This document shows, in pieces, positions 50,280-59,739 of a DNA stretch of 64,000 nucleotides. A program made the position numbers and the translations under genes. This DNA is from Pseudodesulfovibrio indicus. GTDB lineage: Bacteria > Desulfobacterota > Desulfovibrionia > Desulfovibrionales > Desulfovibrionaceae. How positions within the stretch are numbered: position 1 is the first letter of the stretch; each line of letters begins with the position of its first letter. Where the stretch lies: assembly GCF_001563225.1 (NCBI RefSeq), contig NZ_CP014206.1:62001-126000 (forward strand). Reading direction: 5' to 3'. The notes under the pieces were generated by a model that was not told the origin of the DNA, ran no database searches, and worked only from the letters and a program-made list of their open reading frames with translations.

Positions 50280-50840
50280 CTATTCGGGGAAGTAGAGGAC
50301 GGCGTAGATCTCCGCCTTTTCCTCTCCGGCACAGGCCACGTTGTGCGGCACGATGGAATTGAAATAGACCGAGTCGCCCGCTTCGAGGATCTGCTCCTCA
50401 TGGCCGTAGCGGATGCGCAGCTTGCCGGAGTGGACCACGATGAACTCCTCGCCCTCGTGGGAGGACAGGGCCTCGTCCTTGGCGGACTCCGGCATCAGCT
50501 CGATGAAGAACGGCTCCATGTGCCGGTCGGTCTTGCCCTTGCCCAGAGAGTGGAAAATGAGGCCCGCTTCCTTCCCGTCGGGATGCATGACCAGTTCCTC
50601 CTCGCGCTCTTCGAGACGGGTGATGAGCGGATCGCTGGATACGTGGTCGTCCATGAAGGTGCCGAGCCGAACTCCTAGGGCGCGCGCGAGCTTCACCAGG
50701 GGCCGCAGCGAAGGATACATATCCTCCTCTTCCACGGCGCGGATGAAGTCCTCGGACAGGGTGGTCCTGTTGGCCAGATCTTCAATGCTCAGTTCCTGCT
50801 TTTCACGGTAGGCGCGAATCCTGTTGCCGATTGTACTCAT
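50280..50840 (-). CDS. XRE-family regulator with C-terminal cupin (second)
   Basis: The 186-residue protein has the helix-turn-helix IGNRIRAYREKQELSIEDLANRTTLSEDFIRAVEEEDMYPSLRPLVKLARALG and a cupin (EGEEFIVVHSGKLRIRYGHEEQILEAGDSVYFNSIVPHNVAC). It is the first gene of the operon with the FadD-like ligase and probably regulates it in response to an acid or its CoA ester. The start follows GGAGAACAACA. Confidence 0.93.
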   Translation of the reverse strand: MSTIGNRIRAYREKQELSIEDLANRTTLSEDFIRAVEEEDMYPSLRPLVKLARALGVRLGTFMDDHVSSDPLITRLEEREEELVMHPDGKEAGLIFHSLGKGKTDRHMEPFFIELMPESAKDEALSSHEGEEFIVVHSGKLRIRYGHEEQILEAGDSVYFNSIVPHNVACAGEEKAEIYAVLYFPE

Positions 50841-51066
50841 TGTTGTTCTCCGTTCTCGATGGCGAAAGCACTTCTGCGGGGCAATGTCCGATGGACCGGC
50901 CGCCGCAGGGGCGACGGCCGTCGCTCCTGCCTGTATCGAATATGCGGAGAATTGTCACCATCAAGAGAAACCCGGCCCCCACCGCACCGCACCTGTTGCC
51001 TTCGGCCAAGCCCGCGTGTATCTTTGAGTCTCGACCACTATTTTTGCGACCAAGAGGCTGACCGAC

Positions 51067-51885
51067 GTGACCCCCAACGAATTTTCCATTGAGATAACCG
51101 CCCCCTCAACCGACCGGAAACGAAGGGAAATCCACCCGGACGTTCAGGTGGAGAAGATTTCCGGAGCGTTCTCCACCCAGTCCGTGTCCCGCGTGGGCAC
51201 CGGCACCACCCAGCGCAAGGCCATCCAGAAGGCCTACTGGTTCGTGGAGGAGACCGACCCGGACGAGGACGGCAACCGCGTGGTCCTGGTCCAGCCCCTG
51301 AACAACAACAATGTGCCTTCAGGCCCCAAAGAGCCCGTCCTGCTGCCCGACTTTCTCGCCAACTACAACCCGGAGCTGGAATACTACCAGACCCAGGTCT
51401 ACCCGCGCATGCGCGAGCTCAAGGAGACCCTCAAACGCGCCGAGGAGCAGCGGGACCAGGGCGCGCTCTACTCCGCCCAGTTCGAGTTCGAGGCCGCGCT
51501 CGACATCGACGAGCGCAACGTCCGGGCCAACTTCGGCCTGGGGCTGACCTACATGGAGCGCGGCGAGACCGAGAAGGCGGGCGACATCTTCAAGCGCGTG
51601 GTCACCCTGGACGCGGCCTTTTCCCCGGAGCACAAGCACCTGTTCAACGAGTTCGGCATCAATCTGCGCAAGTCCAAGCTCACTGACCAGGCCGTGGAGT
51701 ACTACGCCCGCGCCCTGGCCATCTCCGACATGGACGAGAACCTGCACTACAACATCGCCCGCGCCTATTTCGAACGCGGCGACGAAGCGGACTGCCGCGA
51801 CAGCCTGAAGCGGGCGCTGGAGCTGAACCCGAACATGGAAGTGGCGATCCGGTTCCTCGAATTCCTCGACAAGAAGGACGGCTGA
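51067..51885 (+). CDS. Tetratricopeptide-repeat protein
   Basis: A GTG start gives 272 residues. After a basic N-terminal region come at least three TPR motifs (about 135-265): GALYSAQFEFEAALDIDERNVRANFGLGLTYMERGETEKAGDIFKRVV, NEFGINLRKSKLTDQAVEYYARALAIS and HYNIARAYFERGDEADCRDSLKRALELNPN. TPR domains are scaffolds for protein contacts. There is no signal peptide, so it is cytoplasmic. It is followed four bases later by the FetAB-like genes, but a functional link is only suggested by position. Confidence 0.9.
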   Translation: MTPNEFSIEITAPSTDRKRREIHPDVQVEKISGAFSTQSVSRVGTGTTQRKAIQKAYWFVEETDPDEDGNRVVLVQPLNNNNVPSGPKEPVLLPDFLANYNPELEYYQTQVYPRMRELKETLKRAEEQRDQGALYSAQFEFEAALDIDERNVRANFGLGLTYMERGETEKAGDIFKRVVTLDAAFSPEHKHLFNEFGINLRKSKLTDQAVEYYARALAISDMDENLHYNIARAYFERGDEADCRDSLKRALELNPNMEVAIRFLEFLDKKDG

Positions 51886-51889
51886 CGCC

Positions 51890-52543
51890 ATGTCGCTCGC
51901 GCTCAGGCGAGTCTCCTTCGGCTATCCCGGATCCCCGCCCATCCTTGAGGACGCGAGCTACGAGTTCGAATCCGGGGGCTATTATCTCCTGCGCGGCCCG
52001 TCCGGGGCGGGCAAATCCACCCTGCTGCGGCTGCTCTGCCGTCTGGAGGAGGCCCAGGAAGGGGCCGTCCTGTTCGAGGACAGGCCCATCACGGACCTGG
52101 CCCCGCCCGAACTGCGGCGCAACGTGGCCTACGTCCAGCAGATGCCCAACCTGCTGCCCGGCACGGTGCGCGACAACCTCCTGCTCCCCTTTTCCTTTGC
52201 GGCCAACGCCGCCCTGCCGCGCCCCTCGGACGCGGACCTGGCCGGCCGGCTCGACCGGTTCCTGCTCGCCGCCGTCACCCCGGACTCCCAGGCCGACAAG
52301 CTCTCCGTGGGCCAGGCCCAGCGCGTCTGCCTGATCCGCTCCCTGCTCCTCTCGCCCAAGGTCCTGCTGCTCGACGAGCCCACCGCCTCCCTGGACGCCA
52401 AGTCCGCGGACGTGGTCCTCGACAAGGCGCGCGAACTGGCCGGGGACGGCATGACCGTGATCATGATCTCCCACTCCGAGGCCGTGCCGCCCGGCCTGAC
52501 CCGCATCCTGTCCATCGAGAACCGGAGGCTCGTCGACCAATGA
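51890..52543 (+). CDS. ABC transporter ATP-binding protein, FetA/YbbL-like
   Basis: The 217-residue ATPase has Walker A GPSGAGKST, the Q-loop YVQQMPNLLPGT, signature LSVGQAQR (in place of LSGGQ), Walker B VLLLDEPTASLD and the H-loop ISHSEA. It is short, as in the FetA (YbbL) subgroup. The stop overlaps the start of the UPF0014-type permease (ATGA), so the two form an exporter, in E. coli linked to iron resistance. Confidence 0.92.
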   Translation: MSLALRRVSFGYPGSPPILEDASYEFESGGYYLLRGPSGAGKSTLLRLLCRLEEAQEGAVLFEDRPITDLAPPELRRNVAYVQQMPNLLPGTVRDNLLLPFSFAANAALPRPSDADLAGRLDRFLLAAVTPDSQADKLSVGQAQRVCLIRSLLLSPKVLLLDEPTASLDAKSADVVLDKARELAGDGMTVIMISHSEAVPPGLTRILSIENRRLVDQ

Positions 52544-53322
52544 CCCCGCACATCATCGAGATAGGCCCGCTGCAGCTGGTGCTCTGCCTCGGCTTCGTGC
52601 TGCTGGCGGGCGTGACCTCCCTGACCCAGCGGCTGGGGCTGGGCCGCGACCTGGCCGTGGGCACGGTGCGCACCTTTGCCCAGCTCTTCCTCATGGGCTA
52701 TGTGCTCAAGTTCGTGTTCGAGGTGCGCGTGGCGTGGCTGGTGCTGCTCATGTTCACCTTCATGGTGGCCGCCGCCGTGCACACCATCCGGGGACGGGTC
52801 AAGGAGCGGTCCGTGCCGTTCGTCCTGCCCGCCTTCGCGTCCATGCTGATCACCTATTCCCTGGTCTCCATTGTGGTCACCGGGGTGGTCGTGGGGGCCA
52901 GGCCGTGGTGGACGCCGCAGTACTTCATCCCCCTGGCCGGGATGATCGTGGGCAACTCCATGACCGCCATTTCCATCTGTCTGGACCGGCTCTTTTCCGA
53001 CTTGCGCGGACGGCGCGGCGAGTTGGAGATGAAACTGGCGCTGGGGGCGGACTACCGCGAGGCCTCAAGGGAGATTTTGGCCGGGGCCGTGCGCGCGGGG
53101 ATGATTCCGTCCATCAACTCGCTCATGGCGGTGGGGTTGGTTTCGCTCCCCGGCATGATGACCGGGCAGATTCTGTCCGGGACGGACCCGTTGATCGCGA
53201 TCCGGTATCAGATCGTGGTCATGCTGATGCTGGTGGCGTCGACGGCGTTGGGGGCGTTGGTGGTGAGTAATTTGGTGAGGAAGCGGTGCTTTTCCAAGGG
53301 GCAGCAGCTGGTCTTGCGGTAG
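52540..53322 (+). CDS. fetB: ABC permease, FetB/UPF0014 family
   Basis: The 260-residue protein has about seven membrane helices and the family motifs RDLAVGTVRTFAQLFLMGYVLKFVF, GMIVGNSMTAISICLDRL, EMKLALGADYREASREILAGAVRAGMIPSINSLMAVGLVSLPGMMTGQILSG. With FetA it exports iron or related metals. Codon use drifts along the gene: the last 300 bases favour G and T at third positions, unlike the C-rich start. The gene ends close to repeat block C. Confidence 0.92.
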   Translation: MTPHIIEIGPLQLVLCLGFVLLAGVTSLTQRLGLGRDLAVGTVRTFAQLFLMGYVLKFVFEVRVAWLVLLMFTFMVAAAVHTIRGRVKERSVPFVLPAFASMLITYSLVSIVVTGVVVGARPWWTPQYFIPLAGMIVGNSMTAISICLDRLFSDLRGRRGELEMKLALGADYREASREILAGAVRAGMIPSINSLMAVGLVSLPGMMTGQILSGTDPLIAIRYQIVVMLMLVASTALGALVVSNLVRKRCFSKGQQLVLR

Positions 53323-53780
53323 GTTGTTTTTTGGGGCTGCGGCCCGGCGCTTTTTGGGATGGGGGAGAGCCGTCGCTGGTTGTCCCTTTTTTTGTGCCTC
53401 TTGCCGATGAGGGGAGGGAGGGGGCGTTGTTGGATTTGGGGAGAGCCGTCGCTGGCGCTCCTCCAAGTTTTTTTGGAGCCCTCCCGGCGGGGTTCTTTCT
53501 TTTCCGGGCGAAAAGAAAGAACCAAAGAAACGCCGGGGGGGGCATCCCCGCCCACAGTTTGGCCGCTGAGAATCCGATCCGCTCGGGGCGGCTCCATCTG
53601 ATCAAAAGTAGCGTGCGAGTCTCCACGAGAACACCCCTTTTATGGAATACCGAGGAGCCACGGGAGCGGAGCCGCCGCCCCTTCGCGGTCGGCTTCTAGG
53701 CGTCCAGAACAGGGCTCGCTCCCTGCTGCTTGACGGTACGAAGGGCGAAGGAAGAGGGGCCTTCGGACGGAACTTCGGGG

Positions 53781-53960
53781 TAGGAGAGCCACTATTTGAG
53801 GCTGCGCCTCAAAGGTGTTCCATGGGAGGGCCTTCGTAAGGTTTGGCGGGGTATGAGAGCCGCTGTTGGGGCTGCGCCCCAAGGCGCTCCGGGGTGCGAA
53901 GCTCTGAGGTTTGGGAGTGACGGCTTTTTGAGGCTGCGCCTCAAAGGCGCGAGAGGGGAT
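53781..53960 (-). repeat. Array C: three hairpin units, inverted orientation
   Basis: These are the same units as arrays A and B but read on the minus strand. The cores on the plus strand are TTTGAGGC-TGC-GCCTCAAA (53795-53813), TTGGGGC-TGC-GCCCCAA (53866-53882) and TTTGAGGC-TGC-GCCTCAAA (53926-53945), preceded by GAGAGCC.CT and followed by GGCGCTCC-like flanks. Confidence 0.78.
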
Positions 53961-54031
53961 GGTCTGGAGTTGGCTAGGCCTTCCGCGTTTGCCCTCTTCC
54001 ATGCGCCCTCTCACGCTGGGACGGTCCTCGT

Positions 54032-54287
54032 CCGAAGAGCGGTCATTCGGAAACCGGGGCCTAGAGCCTGTTTCAAGCGCCGAAGCGCAGCCCGACTGAG
54101 TCTGCCTCGGCAGACAATGCCGTCAGGGCAGCGAAAGGCGCTTACAGGCTCTTGGCCACTGTTTCCGCGCCGCCGCACAGCAAGCGCACTTTTTGCTTAC
54201 TTTTTGGGGCGCCAGCCAAAAAGTAAGGCGCTGTAAAAGCGCAAAACGACTTCTCGCGACAGGGGCAAACCAGACGCGGACGCGCGG
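54032..54287 (+). repeat. 255-nt structured element, copy 1
   Basis: GAGCCTGT-ttc-AAGCGCC (54064-54081) pairs over a distance with GGCGCTT-ACAGGCTC (54137-54151). Between them is the perfect hairpin GTCTGCC-TC-GGCAGAC (54100-54115). A second domain has CTTACTTTTTGG/CCAAAAAGTAAG (54196-54227) and GCGCT/AGCGC. There are four copies in the window, all in the same orientation. Confidence 0.8.
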
Positions 54288-54418
54288 CCTAAACCACCGC
54301 GCTCCTCCCTTTTCCTCTCTATCCATAAAAAAAATCCGTACACTCTCCCGCCAAATCCTCGGCCTCCCCGCAAACCACCTCTTCCACACGCCCTCCCACG
54401 CTCGGACAATCCCTCGCC

Positions 54419-54674
54419 CGAAGAGCGGTCATTCGGAAACCGGGGCCTAGAGCCTGTTTCAAGCGCCGAAGCGCAGCCCGACTGAGTCTGCCTCGGCAGA
54501 CAATGCCGTCAGGGCAGCGGGAGGCGCTTACAGGCTCTTGGCCACTGTTTCCGCGCCGCCGCACCGCAAGCGCACTTTTTGCTTACTTTTTGGGGCGCAA
54601 GCCAAAAAGTAAGGCGCTGTAAAAGCGCAAAACGACGTCTCGCGACAGGGGGACATCAGACGCGGACGCGCGGC
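54419..54674 (+). repeat. 255-nt structured element, copy 2
   Basis: It matches copy 1 nearly base for base, including all arms. Differences fall mainly in loops (for example GCGGGAGGCGC for GCGAAAGGCGC). It is followed 54 bp later by the uvrA terminator. Confidence 0.8.
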
Positions 54675-54728
54675 CAATTCTCCCGAGCTCCTCCCTCCTC
54701 CTATCCTTTCTCCATCTCTTCATCCCAT

Positions 54729-54759
54729 AAAAAAGGGGGCGCAATACGCCCCCTTTTTT
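54729..54759. terminator. Bidirectional terminator of uvrA
   Basis: GGGGGCG (54735-54741), loop CAATA, CGCCCCC (54747-54753), with TTTTTT after and AAAAAA before. It ends the uvrA transcript on the minus strand 25 bp beyond its stop. Confidence 0.9.
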
Positions 54760-54784
54760 ATGCTTCAAACCGAGCCTTCAGCGA

Positions 54785-57553
54785 TCAGACCAAAAACTTC
54801 CCGGTCACGGAATCGGGATTGGCAATGATCTCCTCCGGGGTGCCGGACGCCACAATCCGCCCGCCGTGCTCGCCGCCGCCGGGGCCAAGATCAATAACGT
54901 GATCCGAGGCCATGACCACATCCGTGTTGTGCTCGATGACCACCACGGTGGCGTTCTTGTCCACCAGGGCATGCAGCACGCGGATGAGCTTGCCCACCTC
55001 GTGCATGTGCAGGCCGGTGGTCGGCTCGTCCAGGATGTAGAGCGCGCCGGGAAGGCTGCGCTTGCCCAGCTCGCGCGAAATCTTGATCCGCTGGGCCTCA
55101 CCGCCGGACAGGGTGGTGGCGGGCTGGCCCAGCCGCAGGTATTCCAGCCCCACCTCGGCCAGCACGTCCAGCTTGCGCATGAGCGCCGGGTGGTTGGAGA
55201 AGAACTCGCGCGCCTGGCGCACGGTCATGTCCAGGACCTCGGAGATGTTCTTGCCCTTGTACTCCACCTCCAGGGTCTGGGCGTTGTACCGCTTGCCCTT
55301 GCACGCCTCGCAGGTCACGTACACGTCGGGCAGGAAGTGCATCTCCACCCGGATCTGGCCGTCGCCCTTGCACGCCTCGCACCGCCCGCCCTTGACGTTG
55401 AACGAGAACCGGCCGGGCTGGTAGCCGCGCTTGCGGGACTCCTTGGCACCGGCGAAGATCTTTCTGATCTCGTCGAATATCTTGGTGTAGGTGGCCGGGT
55501 TGGAGCGCGGGGTGCGGCCGATGGGCGACTGGTCGATGGAGATGACCTTCTCGATCTTGTCCAGCCCCTCGATGCCGCCGATCTTTCCGGGATCGTTGGC
55601 CTTCTGGCCGCGATGCAGGAGCAGGTGCTTGTACAGGGAATCCATGACCAGGGAAGACTTGCCCGAGCCGGACACGCCGGTCACGCAGGTCATGGTCTTG
55701 AGCGGGAAGGACACGTCCAGGCTCTTGAGGTTGTTGGTCTTCACGCCCTTGAGGACGATCTCCCCCTTGGCCTTGCGCCGCTTCTCCGGGGGCGCGATGA
55801 ACAGGTCGCCGCGCAGATACTTGCCGGTCAGGGAGTCCGCCTTGAGCAGGTCGTCGACCTTGCCCTGGAACACGATTTCGCCGCCGAGCCAGCCCGAGCT
55901 GGGGCCGATCTCGATGACGTGGTCCGCCTCGCGGATGGTCGGCTCGTCGTGCTCCACCACGAGCACGGTGTTGCCCCGGCTCTGCAGGGAGCGCAGGGTG
56001 TCCAGGAGCCGCTGGTTGTCGCGCGGGTGCAGGCCGATGGACGGCTCGTCCAGCACGTAGGTCACGCCCACCAGGCCGGACCCCAGCTGGGAGGCCAGCC
56101 GGATGCGCTGGGCCTCGCCGCCGGACAGGGTGGCCATGTTCCGGCCGAGCGAAAGGTACTCCAACCCCACGTTGACCATGAAGCCGAGCCGGTGGGTCAG
56201 TTCCTTGAGCAGCGGCTCGGAGATGAGCGTGTCGTGGCCGGAGAATTCGAGCCCCTGAAGCCATTCCAGGGCGCGCTGGATGGACATGGAGGTGAACTCG
56301 ACCATGTTCTTGTCCGCAACGCGCACGGCCAGCGCCTCGGGCTTGAGCCGCGCGCCGTTGCAGGACGGGCAGGGCCGCGACTGCTGAAACCGGGCGGTCC
56401 AGTGATCCCAGACGCCGGACTGCTGCTGGCCGTATTCCAGGATGGGGACCACGCCGGGCCAGCCCGTCTCGCGGTCGCCGTAGAACAGCGCGGACCATGC
56501 CTCGGTGGAAAAATCGGCCAGCGGGGTGTCCATGGTGAAGCCGTGCTGCTTGCCGAGCTTCTTGAGCTGCGGGCCATACTGGCGCTGGCGGGTGGCGTTG
56601 TTCCAGGGGATCACGCCGCCCTCGTCCAGGGACAAGCCCTTGTTGGGCGCGATAAGGTCCGGCTCGAAATACTCCACGGAGCCGATGCCGTTGCAGGTCT
56701 CGCACGCGCCCTGGGGCGAGTTGAAGGAGAAGAGCTGCGGGGTCAGCCGGGGCATGGAAATCTTGCACGACGGGCAGGTGGACAGGGTGGACATGACGGT
56801 GTCGCCCGCCTTGTCGCCGCCGACCACGGACAGGATGAGCCGCTCGTCCCCCTTGTCCAGGGCCAGTTCCACCGAGTCGGCCAGCCGCTTCTTGATGCCC
56901 TCCTTGAGGACCAGCCGGTCCACCACCAGGTCGATGGTGTGCTTCTTGTTCTTCTCCAGTTCCGGGACCTCGTCCAGGGAGTACAGCTCGCCGCCCACGC
57001 GCACGCGCACGAAGCCGTCCTTCTTGAGCTTGGCGAAGAGGTCCTTGTGGGTCCCCTTCTGGTGCTCGACCAGCGGGGCCAGGATCATGAACCGGGCGCC
57101 CTCCTCCATGGCCAGGATGCGCTCCACGATCTCGTCCGTGGTCTGGGCCTCGATGGGCTTGCCGCAGGACGGGCAGTAGAACTTGCCGAGCCGCGCGAAG
57201 AACACGCGCAGAAAGTCGTAGACCTCGGTCACCGTGCCCACGGTGGAGCGCGGGTTGCGGGTGGCGGTCTGCTGTTCCAGCGAGATGGCCGGGGACAGCC
57301 CCTCGACCTTGTCCACGTCCGGCTTGTCCATCTGGGGCAGAAACTGGCGGGCGTAGGCGGAAAGGGATTCGACGTAGCGGCGCTGGCCCTCGGCGTAGAC
57401 GATGTCGAACGCCAGCGTGGACTTGCCCGACCCGGACGGGCCGCAGATCACCACCAGCTGTTCGCGGGGGATGTCCAGGGTCAGGTCCTTGAGGTTGTGG
57501 TGCCGGGCGCCTTCTATATGGATGGACTTGATGTCGGAGGTCTTGTTCATCAT
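54785..57553 (-). CDS. uvrA: Excinuclease ABC subunit A
   Basis: The 922-residue protein has two ABC modules: [13 protein letters not shown] (about 37) and [13 protein letters not shown] (about 645), two signatures LSGGEAQRI, and the zinc modules ([25 protein letters not shown], and [18 protein letters not shown]). It also carries [26 protein letters not shown] insertion features. UvrA dimers find bulky DNA lesions and load UvrB. The start may be 57553 or 57550 (ATGATG). It lies alone on the minus strand, between the repeat blocks, with a good terminator. Confidence 0.97.
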   Translation of the reverse strand: MMNKTSDIKSIHIEGARHHNLKDLTLDIPREQLVVICGPSGSGKSTLAFDIVYAEGQRRYVESLSAYARQFLPQMDKPDVDKVEGLSPAISLEQQTATRNPRSTVGTVTEVYDFLRVFFARLGKFYCPSCGKPIEAQTTDEIVERILAMEEGARFMILAPLVEHQKGTHKDLFAKLKKDGFVRVRVGGELYSLDEVPELEKNKKHTIDLVVDRLVLKEGIKKRLADSVELALDKGDERLILSVVGGDKAGDTVMSTLSTCPSCKISMPRLTPQLFSFNSPQGACETCNGIGSVEYFEPDLIAPNKGLSLDEGGVIPWNNATRQRQYGPQLKKLGKQHGFTMDTPLADFSTEAWSALFYGDRETGWPGVVPILEYGQQQSGVWDHWTARFQQSRPCPSCNGARLKPEALAVRVADKNMVEFTSMSIQRALEWLQGLEFSGHDTLISEPLLKELTHRLGFMVNVGLEYLSLGRNMATLSGGEAQRIRLASQLGSGLVGVTYVLDEPSIGLHPRDNQRLLDTLRSLQSRGNTVLVVEHDEPTIREADHVIEIGPSSGWLGGEIVFQGKVDDLLKADSLTGKYLRGDLFIAPPEKRRKAKGEIVLKGVKTNNLKSLDVSFPLKTMTCVTGVSGSGKSSLVMDSLYKHLLLHRGQKANDPGKIGGIEGLDKIEKVISIDQSPIGRTPRSNPATYTKIFDEIRKIFAGAKESRKRGYQPGRFSFNVKGGRCEACKGDGQIRVEMHFLPDVYVTCEACKGKRYNAQTLEVEYKGKNISEVLDMTVRQAREFFSNHPALMRKLDVLAEVGLEYLRLGQPATTLSGGEAQRIKISRELGKRSLPGALYILDEPTTGLHMHEVGKLIRVLHALVDKNATVVVIEHNTDVVMASDHVIDLGPGGGEHGGRIVASGTPEEIIANPDSVTGKFLV

Positions 57554-57672
57554 CGCATGGTAACCATTCCTGACGGCTTGGCAAGCGGCGTGATCGAAAT
57601 GTGGAGAAGGGCTGAAACATGGGGTATTCCAACACGGTTGACGGGATGCCTGTTCCCTGAAAAAGTACTCAA

Positions 57673-58134
57673 ATGGCGAACCACGGCACCCTTGGCGCGC
57701 TGCTCGGGTTGCTCGCGCAACTGGAACAGGCGGCCTACGACTTCTACCGGCAACTGCGGGACAACCACCGCGCCGACCGGGAACTTTCCGATATCCTTGC
57801 GGACATCATGGCCGACGAGGTGCATCATGCTCGCGCCGTGCAGGAAATCACCGATTCCCTGCCCGCCTACCGCCTCGAATCGCCCGTGCCGGGGAACATC
57901 ATCCGCCAGCTGGAGGAGACCCTGGCCTACGTGCGCTCCAAGGGCGACAAGACCTTCGAATCCGGGGACGACATCTGTACCGCCATAGAGCGAATGGAAG
58001 CCCTGGAGTTCGACGTGGTGCTGTCCTTCGTCAGCGTCTCGGAGATCCAGTTCGAGTTCACCCGCAACTACCTCCGGAACCAGTCCGTGGAGCACACCAA
58101 CAAGATCTACCGCCTGCAGCGGTGCTTCGACTGA
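57673..58134 (+). CDS. Ferritin-like/rubrerythrin-related four-helix protein
   Basis: The 153-residue protein is all-helical with EQAAYDFYRQL, ADEVHHARAVQEI (ExxH), EIQFEFTRNYL and VEHTNKIYRL (ExxH-like EHTNKI), the spacing of a di-iron ferritin-like four-helix bundle. No rubredoxin part is present. Peroxide or iron handling is typical of relatives; the true role is not known. It starts 120 bp from the divergent uvrA start. Confidence 0.82.
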   Translation: MANHGTLGALLGLLAQLEQAAYDFYRQLRDNHRADRELSDILADIMADEVHHARAVQEITDSLPAYRLESPVPGNIIRQLEETLAYVRSKGDKTFESGDDICTAIERMEALEFDVVLSFVSVSEIQFEFTRNYLRNQSVEHTNKIYRLQRCFD

Positions 58135-58145
58135 TCCGCCCATCC

Positions 58146-58174
58146 TTTACAGCCCGGCCCCGGGCGGGTATATA
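58146..58174 (+). promoter_or_regulatory. Sigma-70 promoter of the riboswitch-HD-GYP transcript
   Basis: TTTACA (58146-58151), 17 bp, TATATA (58169-58174). Transcription would start near 58181, just before the riboswitch aptamer. Confidence 0.7.
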
Positions 58175-58184
58175 CGATACAGTA

Positions 58185-58290
58185 AAGAGATAAAGCCAAA
58201 CCCGCCGCGAGGCGGGGACGGAAAGCCACGGGCCTCACGCAGGCGGCCGGGTTGCCTGGGTTGTCGGCCCATCACCCTCCCGCCCCCGTA
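58185..58290 (+). ncRNA. Cyclic-di-GMP-I (GEMM) riboswitch
   Basis: The P1b/P2 region reads CAAACC-CGCC-GCGA-GGCG-GGGACGGAAAGCC, which matches the GEMM-I aptamer pattern CAAACC-stem-GNRA-stem-GGGACGCAAAGCC almost exactly, including the GNRA tetraloop. It is followed by CGGGCCT and GGCCGGGTTGCC, the second helix and its receptor. It lies 20-120 nt before the HD-GYP start. No terminator is seen, so control may be at translation. The aptamer match is seen; regulation is inferred from the class. Confidence 0.88.
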
Positions 58291-58308
58291 TTTCCGCCAG
58301 GAGAACGC

Positions 58309-59316
58309 ATGGGCAGCATGCCTACCGCCGGAAACGGCGCAGATAACGGAACCCAATCCAAAGACGTCCTGGTCAAGGTGTCGCCGTACATGGTCATCCC
58401 CTCCAGGGTCGGCGGGTTTTCGCTGTACCTGAAACAGGACGGCAAGCTGGTCCTGTACGCGGAGAAGGGCGAACTGTTCACGGACGAGCACAAGCAGCGG
58501 CTCGCCCTGCTCGGCGTGGAGCATCTCTACGTCCGGGGGACGGACTACGCCAGCTTCGCCACCTATCTTCAGGACAACATCCTGGACCTGCTCGAAGATG
58601 AGTCCATCCCGGTGGGCGAGCGCGCCCGCGCCTGGAACGACGCCACCGTGTCCGTGGCCCGCGAGGCGTTCGACCGCTCCCTGCCCTCGCCCATCGACAA
58701 GCGGCAGTTCAAGCGCATCCGCAAGCTGATCGCCGATTCCCTCAAGTTCCTGGCCCGGGACGACGCCCTCAAGGAGCTGGCCCGATTCATCCGCGACGGG
58801 GACGAGCAGTTCCGCCACGGTATCGCGGTCATGGTCCTGACCGTGACCACTCTGTGCTCGTTCATAAAGGAGGACTCGGATTTGCTCGTGTCCGTGGGCA
58901 TGGGGGCGATCCTGCACGACATCGGCAAGTTGGAGTTGCCCCAGGAGATTTTCACCAAGAAGTTCGATAATCTGAGCCGGGCCGACAAGGATTTGGTCAA
59001 GTCGCACCCCGCCCTGGGGGTGAGTTTGTGCTCATCGCTGCCGCTGCCGCAGGAGACGTTGCAGTGCATCCTTTTTCATCACGAGCGGGAGGACGGGACC
59101 GGGTATCCGTCCGGGTCCACCGGGGCCATGTTGCCGTCGTATGTGAAGGTGTTGTCCCTTTGCAATTTGTACGACAATCTCACGCGGGGGCGGGAGGGAC
59201 GGCGGATGACGCCGTATGAGGCGTTGACGCACATAAAATCGTTGCGGAGCGCTTTTGATAAAGACATGTTGCGGCGGTTGATCACGGTTTTGGCGAAGGC
59301 GGATTTAACGTCTTGA
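58309..59316 (+). CDS. HD-GYP domain protein, likely c-di-GMP phosphodiesterase
   Basis: The 335-residue protein starts after CCAGGAGAACGC, a strong ribosome binding site. The N-terminal 170 residues are a helical sensor-like region; the C-terminal part is an HD-GYP domain with FRHGIAVM, ILHDIGKLELP, HHEREDGTGYPSG and YVKVLSLCNLYDNLTRGREGR. HD-GYP enzymes hydrolyse c-di-GMP to pGpG or GMP. The c-di-GMP riboswitch in its leader fits feedback control. The last 340 bases have third positions rich in G and T, unlike the start. It ends at a strong terminator followed by repeat block D. Confidence 0.94.
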   Translation: MGSMPTAGNGADNGTQSKDVLVKVSPYMVIPSRVGGFSLYLKQDGKLVLYAEKGELFTDEHKQRLALLGVEHLYVRGTDYASFATYLQDNILDLLEDESIPVGERARAWNDATVSVAREAFDRSLPSPIDKRQFKRIRKLIADSLKFLARDDALKELARFIRDGDEQFRHGIAVMVLTVTTLCSFIKEDSDLLVSVGMGAILHDIGKLELPQEIFTKKFDNLSRADKDLVKSHPALGVSLCSSLPLPQETLQCILFHHEREDGTGYPSGSTGAMLPSYVKVLSLCNLYDNLTRGREGRRMTPYEALTHIKSLRSAFDKDMLRRLITVLAKADLTS

Positions 59317-59343
59317 TATTTGTTTTTTTGGAGAAAGTGGGAA

Positions 59344-59377
59344 GGAGGAGCACCTTGGTGGGGCTCCTCCTTTTTTT
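59344..59377 (+). terminator. Rho-independent terminator of the HD-GYP gene
   Basis: GGAGGAGC (59344-59351) pairs with GCTCCTCC (59363-59370), followed by seven T. Confidence 0.9.
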
Positions 59378-59739
59378 GGGCAGGAGGGGGAAAGAAGAGA
59401 AAGAGCCGTCGCTGACGCTCCTCCAAGTTTTTTTGGAGCCCTCCCGGCGGGGTTCTTTCTTTTCCGGGCGAAAAGAAAGAACCAAAGAAACGCCGGGGGG
59501 GGCATCCCCGCCCACAGTTTGGCCGCTGAGAATCCGATCCGCTCGGGGCGGCTCCATCTGATCAAAAGTAGAGTGCGAGTCTCCACGTAAACGCACCTTT
59601 TAAGGGACACCGAGGTGCCACGGGAGCGGAGCCGCCGCCCCTTCGCGGTCGGCTTCTAGGCGTCCAGAACAGGGCTCGCTCCCTGCGTCCAGACGGAACG
59701 CCGTGCGAAGGAAGAGGGCCTTTGAACGGGACTTCGGGG

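Larger units (their letters stand above)
53443..54674. repeat. Repeat block C (upstream copy of a large direct repeat)
   Basis: This gene-free block matches block D (59403-60753) in the same orientation and order of parts. Both start GAGCCGTCGCTG, then CTCCTCCAAGTTTTTTTGGAG and a 14-bp stem hairpin (GGTTCTTTCTTTTC at 53491-53504 with its inverse at 53510-53523). Next come a shared 200-bp segment, an array of variable-core hairpins and two copies of the 255-nt element. No transposase is present. Between 53323 and 53443 the DNA is G/T-rich and unrecognised. Confidence 0.85.

Noticed and set aside
54123..54389. Short frames inside the repeat blocks (for example 54123-54389, 60223-60555)
   Set aside because: They recur only because the repeats recur, have no ribosome binding sites, and are dominated by Arg/Pro/Ser low complexity.
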